Of a stretch of DNA of 40,050 bases, positions 1 to 7,940 are shown one piece after another (the first letter of the stretch is position 1; each line of letters starts with the position of its first letter). Location of the stretch: contig CAYIZZ010000006.1 in NCBI GenBank assembly GCA_964367945.1, positions 1 to 40,050 of the forward strand, written 5' to 3'. Made by a program: the position numbers and the translations under genes. Below the pieces are notes generated by a model that ran no database searches, was not told the DNA's origin, and saw only the letters and a list, made by a program, of their open reading frames with translations. The DNA comes from JAAYCI01 sp964367945. Its GTDB lineage: Bacteria; Bacillota; Clostridia; Oscillospirales; Ruminococcaceae.

Positions 1-40
1 CTAACAATCAATCATCATGAAAAATCTTGCCGATATTACA

Positions 41-77
41 AAAAGAAGCTATCACGTTTAAGTGATAGCTTCTTTTT
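41..77 (-). terminator. Bidirectional rho-independent terminator
   Basis: A perfect 15-bp stem (41-55 with 62-76) closes a 6-nt loop and is flanked by A- and T-runs, so it can act on either strand. On the minus strand it lies just after the stop of the small zinc-ribbon gene at 95-340. On the plus strand it could end a gene lying outside the window. Confidence 0.85.
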
Positions 78-94
78 AGTAGAGTATACTTATT

Positions 95-340
95 TTATTT
101 GTCTAGCTTTGTAAGAAAAATACTGCATTTTTCGCAGTAGTATGTTTGAGGCTTACCTGTAGATATAAAACCTACTTTTGTGACCTCATCAATTACTACA
201 CCACCGGCTTTTTCAATCTTTTTTGCAGAAAGTGCCAGACCCTCAATTGTTGATATTTCAGGCAACCAGTATACGGCATGAGAGGACGGTGCGTGAATAT
301 GGCCAAGATCCATTTTTTGCTTACAATAAGGGCACTCCAT
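95..340 (-). CDS. Small zinc-ribbon protein (DUF6487-like)
   Basis: An 81-residue protein with an N-terminal CPYC at residues 3-6 and a C-terminal CEKC near residues 69-72, the usual four-cysteine zinc-ribbon arrangement. The MECPYC opening and spacing resemble the DUF6487 family of small Bacillota proteins, whose function is unknown. No membrane segment or signal peptide is visible, so it is probably cytosolic. The ATG is preceded by AGAAAGG at a normal distance. It sits about 110 bp downstream of the phosphofructokinase gene on the same strand, behind that gene's terminator, and only about 25 bp lie between terminator and start codon, so it may depend on read-through. The coding call is firm; the family name is from recall. 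Confidence 0.8.
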   Translation of the reverse strand: MECPYCKQKMDLGHIHAPSSHAVYWLPEISTIEGLALSAKKIEKAGGVVIDEVTKVGFISTGKPQTYYCEKCSIFLTKLDK

Positions 341-363
341 GGTTTTTACCTTTCTGTCATATA

Positions 364-400
364 AAAACTAAAAATACGGATAGCGAGATACTATCCGTAT
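364..400 (-). terminator. Terminator of the phosphofructokinase gene
   Basis: A 10-bp perfect stem (ATACGGATAG at 374-383 with CTATCCGTAT at 391-400) has a 7-nt loop. Read on the minus strand it is followed by a T-rich tract. It lies 50 bp after the phosphofructokinase stop codon. Confidence 0.8.
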
Positions 401-449
401 AATACCCCGCCGGATGAAATATTGGGGATTTTATGCTTTAATATAAAAT

Positions 450-1679
450 TTATGCTTTCACAATTGTTTTATCAAGTGCGAAAAATTCTTGCATGCCGTT
501 TTTCTCGAAGTATGGAGGACGGCCCACCACCAAAGGACGCAGGTATTCCATCATGTTTTCGTTCACGTCACAACCGTTTTCGTTCATCCAATCATCGGGA
601 ATTTCTTTCTCAAGGTTGGCGCATTTCTCAATGGGTACACCGGAGATGCTCACCAGATACGGAGATTGGCTGATGCGGTTGAACGCCATCATAATGCCGG
701 TCTCGCCACGTGCTGCGGCCAAAACACCTTCACGGCCGATGCGCTGTGCTTCGCTGATATCTGTGCCGGAAGCAATGTGGGAAGCCGCACGCTGAAGCAC
801 ACTAAGCTCCAAAGAACGAACTTTACAGCCAAGTTTTTCCTTCACCAAGTCTTCAAGATATTTGCCGGTACCGGATAGCATTTTGTGGCCGAAAGCGTCT
901 ACGGCAGTGCCGGAAGCGCTCACATATTCGCCGTTTGCCAGCTTGATACCCTCAGAAACAGCAACAATCAGCAGCTGGTTTTTCTTTGAATATTCGCTAA
1001 CTCTATTGATGAAGTCATCGGGATCAAAAGCTTTTTCCGGAACATAAATGAGCTGGGGTGCGGCGCATCCTGTATCACGCGCCAAAGCGGCAGAAGCAGT
1101 CAACCAGCCGGCGTTGCGGCCCATGATCTCAACAATAATAACACTAAACATGTCATACACGCTGGAATCTCTGTAGATTTCGGCAATGGATGTGGCAACA
1201 TACTTTGCAGCAGATGCAAAGCCGGGTGTGTGGTCTGTAAGAGGTAAATCGTTGTCGATGGTTTTAGGCACACCCACACAGCGGATGTCTACGTTTTTCT
1301 CTTTGAAAAAAGCGCTCAGCTGTTTCACGGTGTCCATTGAGTCATTGCCACCGATGTAAAAAAACATGCCGATGTTATATTTTTGGAAAATTTCTAAAAT
1401 TTTGTCATAAGCTGCATCCGGTGCTGAGGGCATTTTGAACCTGCAACTACCCAAAGCCATGGCAGGAGTAGCCGCCAAGCGATCGAAATCTTCGGCATTT
1501 TTCATACTTTTGCGCAAGTCTATGATCTGTTCAGCCAGAAGGCCTTGAATACCGTTTAATGCGCCGTAAATTTCACCGATTTCGGCTTGTTCCATTGCGC
1601 CACGGATAACACCGGCAAGGCTAGCATTGATGGCAGCAGTAGGTCCACCTGATTGTCCGACAATAACATTCGTTTTCAA
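450..1679 (-). CDS. pfp: Pyrophosphate-dependent 6-phosphofructokinase
   Basis: A 409-residue cytosolic glycolytic enzyme that phosphorylates fructose 6-phosphate. The N-terminal GGPTAAIN loop (11-18), the GGNDS motif (110-114), the PKTIDND motif (138-144) and MGRNAGW (186-192) mark the PFK-A fold. Aspartate in the GGNDS position and lysine in PKTIDND replace the two glycines of ATP-dependent enzymes; this pair is the established signature of pyrophosphate use, so PPi rather than ATP is the likely phosphoryl donor and the reaction may be reversible. The start is TTG, supported by AAAGGGGAG about 8 bases upstream. The gene follows the AEC transporter on the same strand with a 107-bp gap and ends at its own terminator. 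Substrate preference is inferred from the two residues. Confidence 0.93.
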   Translation of the reverse strand: MKTNVIVGQSGGPTAAINASLAGVIRGAMEQAEIGEIYGALNGIQGLLAEQIIDLRKSMKNAEDFDRLAATPAMALGSCRFKMPSAPDAAYDKILEIFQKYNIGMFFYIGGNDSMDTVKQLSAFFKEKNVDIRCVGVPKTIDNDLPLTDHTPGFASAAKYVATSIAEIYRDSSVYDMFSVIIVEIMGRNAGWLTASAALARDTGCAAPQLIYVPEKAFDPDDFINRVSEYSKKNQLLIVAVSEGIKLANGEYVSASGTAVDAFGHKMLSGTGKYLEDLVKEKLGCKVRSLELSVLQRAASHIASGTDISEAQRIGREGVLAAARGETGIMMAFNRISQSPYLVSISGVPIEKCANLEKEIPDDWMNENGCDVNENMMEYLRPLVVGRPPYFEKNGMQEFFALDKTIVKA

Positions 1680-1681
1680 GA

Positions 1682-1746
1682 TATGACTCCCCTTTATTGT
1701 GAAAATATATTTATGACAACGTCATATAAATAAGCGATGATATGAC
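1682..1746. promoter_or_regulatory. TATGAC repeats and inverted repeat before pfp
   Basis: TATGAC occurs at 1682, 1712 and 1741, about 30 bp apart, and the middle copy is half of a perfect inverted repeat TATGAC-AAC-GTCATA (1712-1726). All lie just upstream of the phosphofructokinase start. They could be operator half-sites on one face of the helix, but chance is not excluded. Confidence 0.3.
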
Positions 1747-1786
1747 ATTGCTTTCATACATAGCGTGCGTTTGCATATGAAAATAT

Positions 1787-2725
1787 CTAAACTAACGAAA
1801 GTGAATTCAGTGCAAAAATCCATAAGAAGACTGTGAAAATAGAAGCAATAGATGTGAAGACAACGGCCTCACATGCAAGCTCGGAGTCGCCTTCCATGGC
1901 GGCGGCCATTGGGAAAACCGAAGTGGCTATAGGACAGGCGAATATCAGCATGATTCCCATAAGCACAGGACCACGGAAACCCAGCAGTACAGCGATGCTT
2001 ACCCAAATAAGTGGATGGATTAACAGCTTGTAAGAAATGATGCCGGCCAAAGCTTTTCGGTTTTTCACTGCCGAGGCTATGCGGAAAGATGCGCCCATGA
2101 TGATGAAGGCAAGTGGAGTGCCGGCGCCGGCAATGCTCTCAACAGTTGAAAATACAGCTTGTGGCAGAACAATCCCGGAAAGATTGAATATCAGCCCAAA
2201 CGTGACACCAAGAATGGGTGGGTTTGTGGCAAGGCCCTTCAGCACAGATTTCATTTGAACTCTACCACCCCGGAAAAGCTCGAACGACAAAACCGACAAT
2301 AAGTTGAAAACCGGAATGATGGATGAAAGCAGTAAGGCCACAATGCCTACATTGTCAATACCATAAAAATTGATGGCGACAGGTAGGCCAAACAAGGCAA
2401 CATTGGTGCGAAATGTACTTTGCAGAAAAACACCTTTGCGAGGATTTGAAAACTTGGTACGAGATATTATGAAGGCCAAAATGATGAAAGTAAGGATAAC
2501 GCCACCATTTACATATAATATTGCGCTTATATCGAGTAAAGTGGATAAATCAGCGGTGTATATGTTGAAAAATATAAGAACAGGCAAAAAAAGCTTAAAC
2601 ATCAGCTTGTTCATGCCTGATGCAGTTTCAGCACTGATTACTTCGATGCGACGAAGGAAAAAACCAACACTCATGGAAATAACCAGCGGTAATATAGCGT
2701 TTAAAGAAATTATAAAGTTGTCCAT
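1787..2725 (-). CDS. AEC-family membrane transporter
   Basis: A 312-residue polytopic protein with about ten hydrophobic helices in two sets of five around a central hydrophilic stretch, the layout of the auxin efflux carrier (AEC) family. The opening LPLVISMSVGFFLRR and the later segment FKLFLPVLIFFNIY are typical. Bacterial members move organic anions such as malate or malonate; the substrate here cannot be read from sequence. The ATG has AGAAGGGTG upstream at good spacing, and a well-formed promoter lies at 2786-2814. The phosphofructokinase gene follows on the same strand, so the two may be partly co-transcribed. Confidence 0.88.
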   Translation of the reverse strand: MDNFIISLNAILPLVISMSVGFFLRRIEVISAETASGMNKLMFKLFLPVLIFFNIYTADLSTLLDISAILYVNGGVILTFIILAFIISRTKFSNPRKGVFLQSTFRTNVALFGLPVAINFYGIDNVGIVALLLSSIIPVFNLLSVLSFELFRGGRVQMKSVLKGLATNPPILGVTFGLIFNLSGIVLPQAVFSTVESIAGAGTPLAFIIMGASFRIASAVKNRKALAGIISYKLLIHPLIWVSIAVLLGFRGPVLMGIMLIFACPIATSVFPMAAAMEGDSELACEAVVFTSIASIFTVFLWIFALNSLSLV

Positions 2726-2785
2726 GCGAAATCACCCTTCTTTGCTTTAGGTATGAATTTATAAGGGCAATAACCCACTTTGTCT

Positions 2786-2814
2786 ATTATGGCACTCATA
2801 AGCTCTAACGTCAA
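2786..2814 (-). promoter_or_regulatory. Promoter of the AEC transporter gene
   Basis: On the minus strand, TTGACG (2814-2809) is separated by exactly 17 bases from CATAAT (2791-2786). It points at the transporter start 60 bp away. Confidence 0.6.
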
Positions 2815-2872
2815 GAAATAACAAAAAGAAATTCTAACTGCTAAAAAATAGTGTTTATTATAATGGTTGTTC

Positions 2873-2901
2873 TTGCTTGATAGGATACAGCTTGGTATAA
2901 T
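2873..2901 (+). promoter_or_regulatory. Promoter of the GT-C-like membrane protein gene
   Basis: TTGCTT (2873-2878), a 17-base spacer and a consensus TATAAT (2896-2901) form a sigma-A type promoter about 60 bp before the start codon. It is back to back with the AEC gene promoter. Confidence 0.65.
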
Positions 2902-2962
2902 ATAATTATTAATTATGATGAAAAATATCGCAGTGTTTTGTTAAAGAAGGGAAAACTTTTTG

Positions 2963-5041
2963 ATGCAAAAGTTGTCGCAGCAAATGAAAAATAATAAAAA
3001 AGTGATAATTGCAATGGTGGCAATTTTACTTTTGGCCACTTTAATAGAACTATTTTTATTTAACTTTCGCCATTTTGAAAGCTTATTTTTTTCGCCTGTA
3101 ACATTGACAAACCCCGTGGTGGGCGAGGGGTTTGTGACAGAGGGGGAAAACACATATCGTCGCCAAAGCCAAGGCGAAGATGCAATGAGCCTTACATATG
3201 AAGACGTAAACATGCCTATATATAACATATATTGTAATGTGAGAAGTGCCACAGCACCGGGGAATGATATTTTTATCAACTTTGAAATAACCGATGCATC
3301 GCATAAATATTACTATCAGATGCCTACTGCAGTGGTGTGGGATACTGTGGAGCAGTCTAAATATTATCGCCTACATTTAAACGGCGAAACAAACGACTTG
3401 CAGCTGATTTTTTCTGCCGTCAATCATGACGAGGTGATGGTGGTGGATGATATTGTGATAAATGCAAAAGTACCGCTTTCTTTCTCTTTCACCAGATTTT
3501 TCATAGTGTTATTTTTATTGTTTGCGGGATATGCCCTTAGGCCAAAAAGCAGGATATACACCTTCCGTATCGGCAAAAAAACACCGGCCACACGCGGAAT
3601 GATAGCGATAATTGTATTGATGGTGTTATGTGCAGTGTGGATATTTTGGCTACTTGGCACAAACTCAAACCCACAAATGATAGAAAATGCCGGAATGAAC
3701 CAGCAAAACTTCTTTGTGCAGCAGGTGCAAAGTATTTTAAACGGATACTTACACTTAGATATTCCGGTGTCGGAAGAACTGCTGGCGCATCCGTATCCGT
3801 ATGATATCACAGTGCGCGGTGCAGGCGAGTTTGAATATGTGTGGGACCTAAGCTTTTACGACGGACAATATTATATGTATTTTGGGCCACTGCCAAGCTT
3901 TTTGTTTGCGCTGCCGTATTTGCTAATCACCGGCATGGCGCTGCCTTTATATATAATGAATTTTCTTTTCAGCTCTATGTTTGCGGCGGGAATGTTTTTC
4001 CTAATGTATCAGATTGTTCGCAAGTTTTTTACTGATATACCGTTTGTTACATATTTGCTTTTGAGTGTATTTATGCTGGCGGGAAGCAACATATTTTTCT
4101 CGGCAGAAGAGCCTTCGGTGTATAATGTTGCCATTACCTCGGCTATGTCGATGTGCGCTTTAGGCTTTGGGTTTTGGATAATGAGCCTTGGTGAAGAAAA
4201 ACTACACACAGTTCCGCTGTGCTTGGGTTCTTTATTTGTGGCACTGGTGGTGTGGTGTCGGCCGTCTGTCTTATTACTTGGCTTTTTTGCATTGCCGCTG
4301 TTTTGGGGCCGTATGTTTAAAGATCGCCAGCTTTTTTCAAAGCAAAGCATAGTGAAAACAGTGTGTTTTGTGGCGCCGGTGGCGGTGATAGCTGTGATGG
4401 CCATGACATATAACTACTTGCGGTTTGACTCTGTGCTGGATTTCGGGCACAAGTTTTTGCTGAGTAGTACGGACTTGTCTATTCGTACATTTGTGCCGGA
4501 AAATATCGGACGAACATTATTTTATTCTTTTTTACAGCCGCCTGTATTCAGCGGTGCTTTTCCTTACTTACAGCCGGCGGTATACTCGCCCGGAATTATG
4601 TATGATGTGTTTATAGAGCCGATTTTTGGTGGGGTGCTGATGTGCTTTCCTATGCTTTGGTGCTTGCCAATGGCGGTGTATTACAAAAAAGAGCTGACAC
4701 AGCGAAGGTTATACCCGATAATTTTGGCGTTGCTGGGCTCGGGCGTGGTTTTAGCATATGTAGCGGTGCACAACGCAGGGCTGACACAGCGGTATGTGGG
4801 CGAGTTTTTCACGGTGATGTGCCTAGCGGCGGTGTTGTTGATACTGTTTCTGACAGAGCAGATGCAAAGCGGAAGAAAACGTATATTTATACGTAATTTT
4901 GTTCTTTTTGGCGTGGCGTGTGCAATTGGATATGCGGCATGCCTGGTGTTTTCTGTGGCAGGTGGACCCTTCCCAAGCATAAAAACAACCAACCCTGAGC
5001 TGTTTTACACTGTGCAAAGAGCGGTGCAGTTTTGGATGTAG
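2963..5041 (+). CDS. Polytopic membrane protein, GT-C glycosyltransferase-like
   Basis: An integral membrane protein of 692 residues. One helix near residues 14-34 is followed by an extracytoplasmic domain of about 130 residues with a beta-rich look, then about ten more helices. After the third helix comes an outside loop with FYDGQYYMYFGPLPS, a pattern I associate with bacterial membrane proteins resembling dolichyl-phosphate-mannose-type (GT-C) glycosyltransferases. No catalytic residue can be assigned with certainty, so the role in building a surface glycan is inference. AGAAGGG (2945-2951) fits either this ATG or a TTG one codon earlier at 2960. The next gene follows after 27 bp, which suggests an operon with the acetyltransferase. 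Confidence 0.85.
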   Translation: MQKLSQQMKNNKKVIIAMVAILLLATLIELFLFNFRHFESLFFSPVTLTNPVVGEGFVTEGENTYRRQSQGEDAMSLTYEDVNMPIYNIYCNVRSATAPGNDIFINFEITDASHKYYYQMPTAVVWDTVEQSKYYRLHLNGETNDLQLIFSAVNHDEVMVVDDIVINAKVPLSFSFTRFFIVLFLLFAGYALRPKSRIYTFRIGKKTPATRGMIAIIVLMVLCAVWIFWLLGTNSNPQMIENAGMNQQNFFVQQVQSILNGYLHLDIPVSEELLAHPYPYDITVRGAGEFEYVWDLSFYDGQYYMYFGPLPSFLFALPYLLITGMALPLYIMNFLFSSMFAAGMFFLMYQIVRKFFTDIPFVTYLLLSVFMLAGSNIFFSAEEPSVYNVAITSAMSMCALGFGFWIMSLGEEKLHTVPLCLGSLFVALVVWCRPSVLLLGFFALPLFWGRMFKDRQLFSKQSIVKTVCFVAPVAVIAVMAMTYNYLRFDSVLDFGHKFLLSSTDLSIRTFVPENIGRTLFYSFLQPPVFSGAFPYLQPAVYSPGIMYDVFIEPIFGGVLMCFPMLWCLPMAVYYKKELTQRRLYPIILALLGSGVVLAYVAVHNAGLTQRYVGEFFTVMCLAAVLLILFLTEQMQSGRKRIFIRNFVLFGVACAIGYAACLVFSVAGGPFPSIKTTNPELFYTVQRAVQFWM

Positions 5042-5068
5042 TTTTATGATTTCTATGTAGGAGTGCAT

Positions 5069-5635
5069 ATGATACAAAGCAAAAAAGACTTAAAAGAATA
5101 TATGAATGCCGATGCTTTTGCAATGTCACGCAAAGGCTGGTTTCCTATGTTTTACGACTATGCATGGCGGTATATTCGATGCCTTAGGAAAAGTGAATAT
5201 TATTTAAATTGTCGCAAAGATGTGCTTGGTCGGGTTTTGGGCCTGTGGCATCGGTTTTGCCTGCATCAGCTGGGCGTGAAGTGTGGGTATGAAATTCCGC
5301 TGAATGCATGCGGCAAGGGGCTTTCACTGGCGCACATAGGTAGCGTGATAATAAACGGCGGGGCAAAACTGGGTGAGTATTGCCGTATACATGCAGGGGT
5401 AAATATCGGCACAGCGGCAGGCGAAAGCAGTGCCGCGCCTCAAATAGGAAACAGGGTGTATATAGGCCCGGGCGCAAAGCTGTTTGGGCCCATTGTCATT
5501 GCCGATGATATCGCAGTGGGTGCAAACGCTGTGGTGAACAAAAATTTCACCGATAAAGGATGTAGCATCGGTGGAATACCGGCAAAGGTGATAGGAGAAA
5601 AAGGTAGTAAAGGATTATTGCTGTCACAAGAGTGA
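5069..5635 (+). CDS. Serine O-acetyltransferase-like hexapeptide-repeat enzyme
   Basis: A 188-residue protein whose second half is a left-handed beta-helix built from hexapeptide repeats (for example IGNRVYIGPGAKL and IAVGANAVV). The motif HIGSVIINGGAKLG with an upstream helical region resembles CysE-type serine acetyltransferases, which transfer acetyl from acetyl-CoA. The N-terminus beginning MIQSKKDLKEYMNAD is common among CysE-like enzymes found in polysaccharide loci rather than in cysteine synthesis, so the acceptor may be a sugar. An in-frame GTG at 5063 overlaps the GTAGGAG ribosome binding site, so ATG 5069 is taken as the start. It forms an operon with the preceding GT-C-like gene. 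Confidence 0.85.
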   Translation: MIQSKKDLKEYMNADAFAMSRKGWFPMFYDYAWRYIRCLRKSEYYLNCRKDVLGRVLGLWHRFCLHQLGVKCGYEIPLNACGKGLSLAHIGSVIINGGAKLGEYCRIHAGVNIGTAAGESSAAPQIGNRVYIGPGAKLFGPIVIADDIAVGANAVVNKNFTDKGCSIGGIPAKVIGEKGSKGLLLSQE

Positions 5636-5650
5636 AAGCGTAAAGGGTAA

Positions 5651-5678
5651 AAAAACACACTGTTATCGAAGTGTTTTT
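5651..5678 (+). terminator. Weak terminator-like hairpin
   Basis: AAAAACAC (5651-5658) pairs with GTGTTTTT (5671-5678) around a 12-nt loop, shortly after the acetyltransferase stop. The stem is AT-rich and short, so it may be a weak terminator only. Confidence 0.35.
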
Positions 5679-5708
5679 GTGCATATTTATCAATATGCCT
5701 GAAAAGTA

Positions 5709-5737
5709 TTGACAATCTGTGCGTAAGCATTTATATT
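5709..5737 (+). promoter_or_regulatory. Promoter of the pot operon
   Basis: A consensus TTGACA (5709-5714), 17-base spacer and TATATT (5732-5737). A transcript from here would begin near 5744 and carry about 290 bases of leader before the first pot gene. Confidence 0.65.
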
Positions 5738-5744
5738 AATAACC

Positions 5745-6019
5745 GTGTCAGCATCTGTGAATGAGAAGCTTTGGTTTTTTGTTCGACACTAGGGGAGAAG
5801 CTGTTTTTACAACATCTCCCGGGGGAGATAAGATCTCCTCTCTTGCACTGAAAATTCCGCTGTAGCCTGCCGGTATATAGCCCGGTGGTGTAACAAACCT
5901 TTTGCGGGGTGGGATTAGGTAGTGAAGACGTCACTGCCGCTGTGTAGGCCTTTGGTGGGCCGGTAAAGATGCAAAACCCACCAAAGAAAAGACTCGTTTT
6001 GAAAATGGGTCTATCCGCA
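5745..6019 (+). promoter_or_regulatory. Structured 5' leader of the pot operon, candidate cis-regulatory RNA
   Basis: About 275 bases of leader hold several mutually exclusive stems. Segment 1 GGGGAGA (5792-5798), segment 2 ATCTCCC (5814-5820), segment 3 GGGGGAGAT (5821-5829) and segment 4 ATCTCC (5833-5838) can pair 1:2, 2:3 or 3:4, like an attenuator ladder. Further down, GGTAGTGA pairs with TCACTGCC (about 5918-5938), and a 10-bp perfect stem CTTTGGTGGG (5950-5959) with CCCACCAAAG (5977-5986) lies before the ribosome binding site. GTGTC near 5745 can also pair with GACAC near 5785. I could not match it to the common riboswitch consensus sequences that I know. No T-run terminator is present, so any control may be at translation or processing. 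Confidence 0.5.
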
Positions 6020-6034
6020 AAGGGGGATGCGATT

Positions 6035-7123
6035 ATGGAAAATGTTATTGTACGTTTGCAGGACATTGTTGTTGACTTTGATCAAGAAACCGTGCTAAAG
6101 GGCTTGTCGCTGGATATCCACGACAAGGAATTTGTCACATTGCTGGGGCCTTCGGGCTGCGGTAAAACTACTACCTTACGGGTAATAGGTGGGTTTTTGA
6201 AACCAAAGCAAGGCAGTGTCTTTTTTGATGCAAATAATGTCACAGACTTGCCGCCTTATAAAAGGCCACTGAATACAGTGTTTCAAAGATATGCGCTGTT
6301 TCCGCATTTGAACGTGTATGAAAATGTGGCGTTTGGGTTGAGGCTGCAAAAGCTGCCGGAGGAAGAAATCCGCGAGCGTGTGCTGGAGATGCTGAGCCTT
6401 GTGGGCTTGCGTGGCTTTGAAAGACGTGGCACAGAGCAGCTTAGCGGTGGCCAGCAGCAACGTGTGGCTATTGCAAGGGCGCTGGTGAATAGGCCAAAGG
6501 TATTGCTTTTGGACGAGCCTTTGGGTGCGCTTGACCTTAAACTGCGAAAAGAGATGCAAATAGAGCTGAAACGTATCCAGCAAAGCCTGGAAATTACGTT
6601 TATTTATGTTACCCATGACCAGGAAGAAGCCCTGACCATGAGCGATACTGTGGTGGTAATGCACCGTGGTGTCATTCAGCAGATAGGTAGTCCGCAGGAT
6701 ATTTATAACGAGCCTACCAATGCGTTTGTGGCGGACTTTATCGGCGAGAGCAACATCATGGAAGGCATGATGCCTAAAGATTTTGTGGTGGAGTTTGCCG
6801 GACAAAGTTTTTCTTGTGTGGACAGTGGGTTTTCAGAAAACGAGCTGGTGCATATAGTGGTCAGGCCCGAGGATGTGCAGGTGGTGCCCACCCAGCAAAG
6901 CCAGCTGCAAGGTGTTGTGACAAACACCGTGTTTAAGGGAGTGCACTATGAAATGACGGTAGAGCAAGCCGGCAACGAGTGGATTATTCAAAGCACAGTG
7001 GCGCAAAATCCGGGCGAGCTTATCGGTATGAAGATAGAGCCCGACATGATACACATAATGAAACGCACAGAGGAGCCTCTTTTAGAAGAATGGGAGGAGT
7101 CCGCAGATGATGCAAAAAAGTAA
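6035..7123 (+). CDS. potA: Spermidine/putrescine ABC transporter ATP-binding protein PotA
   Basis: The cytoplasmic ATPase of a polyamine importer, 362 residues from this start. Walker A GPSGCGKT (38-45), ABC signature LSGGQQQ (136-142), Walker B LLLDEP (157-162) and the switch histidine H194 in YVTHD are all intact. The last 110 residues match the TOBE-type regulatory domain of PotA-like ATPases. The reading frame extends upstream to 5969, but only ATG 6035 has a strong site (AAGGGGG at 6020-6026), and the protein family begins at about this point; the upstream part lies inside the leader hairpin. It overlaps potB by 17 bases. Confidence 0.93.
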   Translation: MENVIVRLQDIVVDFDQETVLKGLSLDIHDKEFVTLLGPSGCGKTTTLRVIGGFLKPKQGSVFFDANNVTDLPPYKRPLNTVFQRYALFPHLNVYENVAFGLRLQKLPEEEIRERVLEMLSLVGLRGFERRGTEQLSGGQQQRVAIARALVNRPKVLLLDEPLGALDLKLRKEMQIELKRIQQSLEITFIYVTHDQEEALTMSDTVVVMHRGVIQQIGSPQDIYNEPTNAFVADFIGESNIMEGMMPKDFVVEFAGQSFSCVDSGFSENELVHIVVRPEDVQVVPTQQSQLQGVVTNTVFKGVHYEMTVEQAGNEWIIQSTVAQNPGELIGMKIEPDMIHIMKRTEEPLLEEWEESADDAKK

Positions 7124-7922
7124 AAAAATAGCCGCACCATATGTTTTGTGGATGATAATATTCACCGTGTTGCCGCTACTTTTGGTGATTTACTTTGCCT
7201 TCACCGATAAAAGCGGTGCATTCACTCTGGAAAACCTTATGGGGCTGGGCAACTATGTAAATACGTTTTTCTTAAGCCTTGTTTTGGCACTGATTGCCAC
7301 AGTGATTTGCTTTTTGGTGGCATATCCCATCAGCTTTATTTTAAGCCGCATGCGTAGCGGTAGGCAGGGTATTGTGCTAATGCTGGTGATGCTACCGATG
7401 TGGATGAACTTTTTACTGCGTACATATGCGTGGATGAGCCTTTTGGAACGAAACGGGCTTATAAACAGCTTTTTGGGAATATTTGGCATAGGACCATTTG
7501 ATATGATAAACACAGCCGGCGCGGTGGTGCTGGGCATGGTGTATAATTATCTGCCGTATATGATATTGCCGCTGTATACTGCACTGGTAAAGGTGAATCC
7601 CGCTGTGATAGAAGCCGCGGAAGACCTTGGCGCAGGATTTTGGAACAAGATATTTAAAGTTATTTTGCCACTTTCAAAGTCGGGCATACAAACAGGGATA
7701 ATAATGGTGTTTGTGCCGGCGATATCGACGTTTATTATCAGCAGAATGCTGGGTGGCGGAAATTTCTGGCTGATTGGTGATCTTATCGAAAGCCAGTTCC
7801 TTGGCAACGCATACAACTATAATCTTGGTAGCGCCATGAGCCTTGTTTTGATGGTGGTGGTGCTGTTATGCATGAGTTTTGTGAACGGGTTTGACCAAGA
7901 AGACATAGAGGGTGTTATATAA
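7107..7922 (+). CDS. potB: Spermidine/putrescine ABC transporter permease PotB
   Basis: A 271-residue inner membrane permease with about six helices, the first at residues 10-32. The cytoplasmic EAA loop that docks on the ATPase begins EAAEDLGAG at residues 169-177. The start overlaps the end of potA by 17 bases, with GGAGGAG (7093-7099) seven bases upstream, so translation is probably coupled. Gene order potA-potB-potC-potD is that of the polyamine importer operons; substrate assignment rests on that order and on the binding protein. Confidence 0.92.
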   Translation: MMQKSKKIAAPYVLWMIIFTVLPLLLVIYFAFTDKSGAFTLENLMGLGNYVNTFFLSLVLALIATVICFLVAYPISFILSRMRSGRQGIVLMLVMLPMWMNFLLRTYAWMSLLERNGLINSFLGIFGIGPFDMINTAGAVVLGMVYNYLPYMILPLYTALVKVNPAVIEAAEDLGAGFWNKIFKVILPLSKSGIQTGIIMVFVPAISTFIISRMLGGGNFWLIGDLIESQFLGNAYNYNLGSAMSLVLMVVVLLCMSFVNGFDQEDIEGVI

Positions 7923-7940
7923 ACGAAAGGAGAACATGCC

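Noticed and set aside
5969..6034. N-terminal extension of PotA by 22 residues
   Set aside because: The upstream ATG lies within a leader hairpin with no ribosome binding site, while ATG 6035 has a strong one and matches the family start.
5731..6066. A 111-codon minus-strand frame opposite the pot leader
   Set aside because: It would start inside potA, has no ribosome binding site, and its codons mirror the structured leader.
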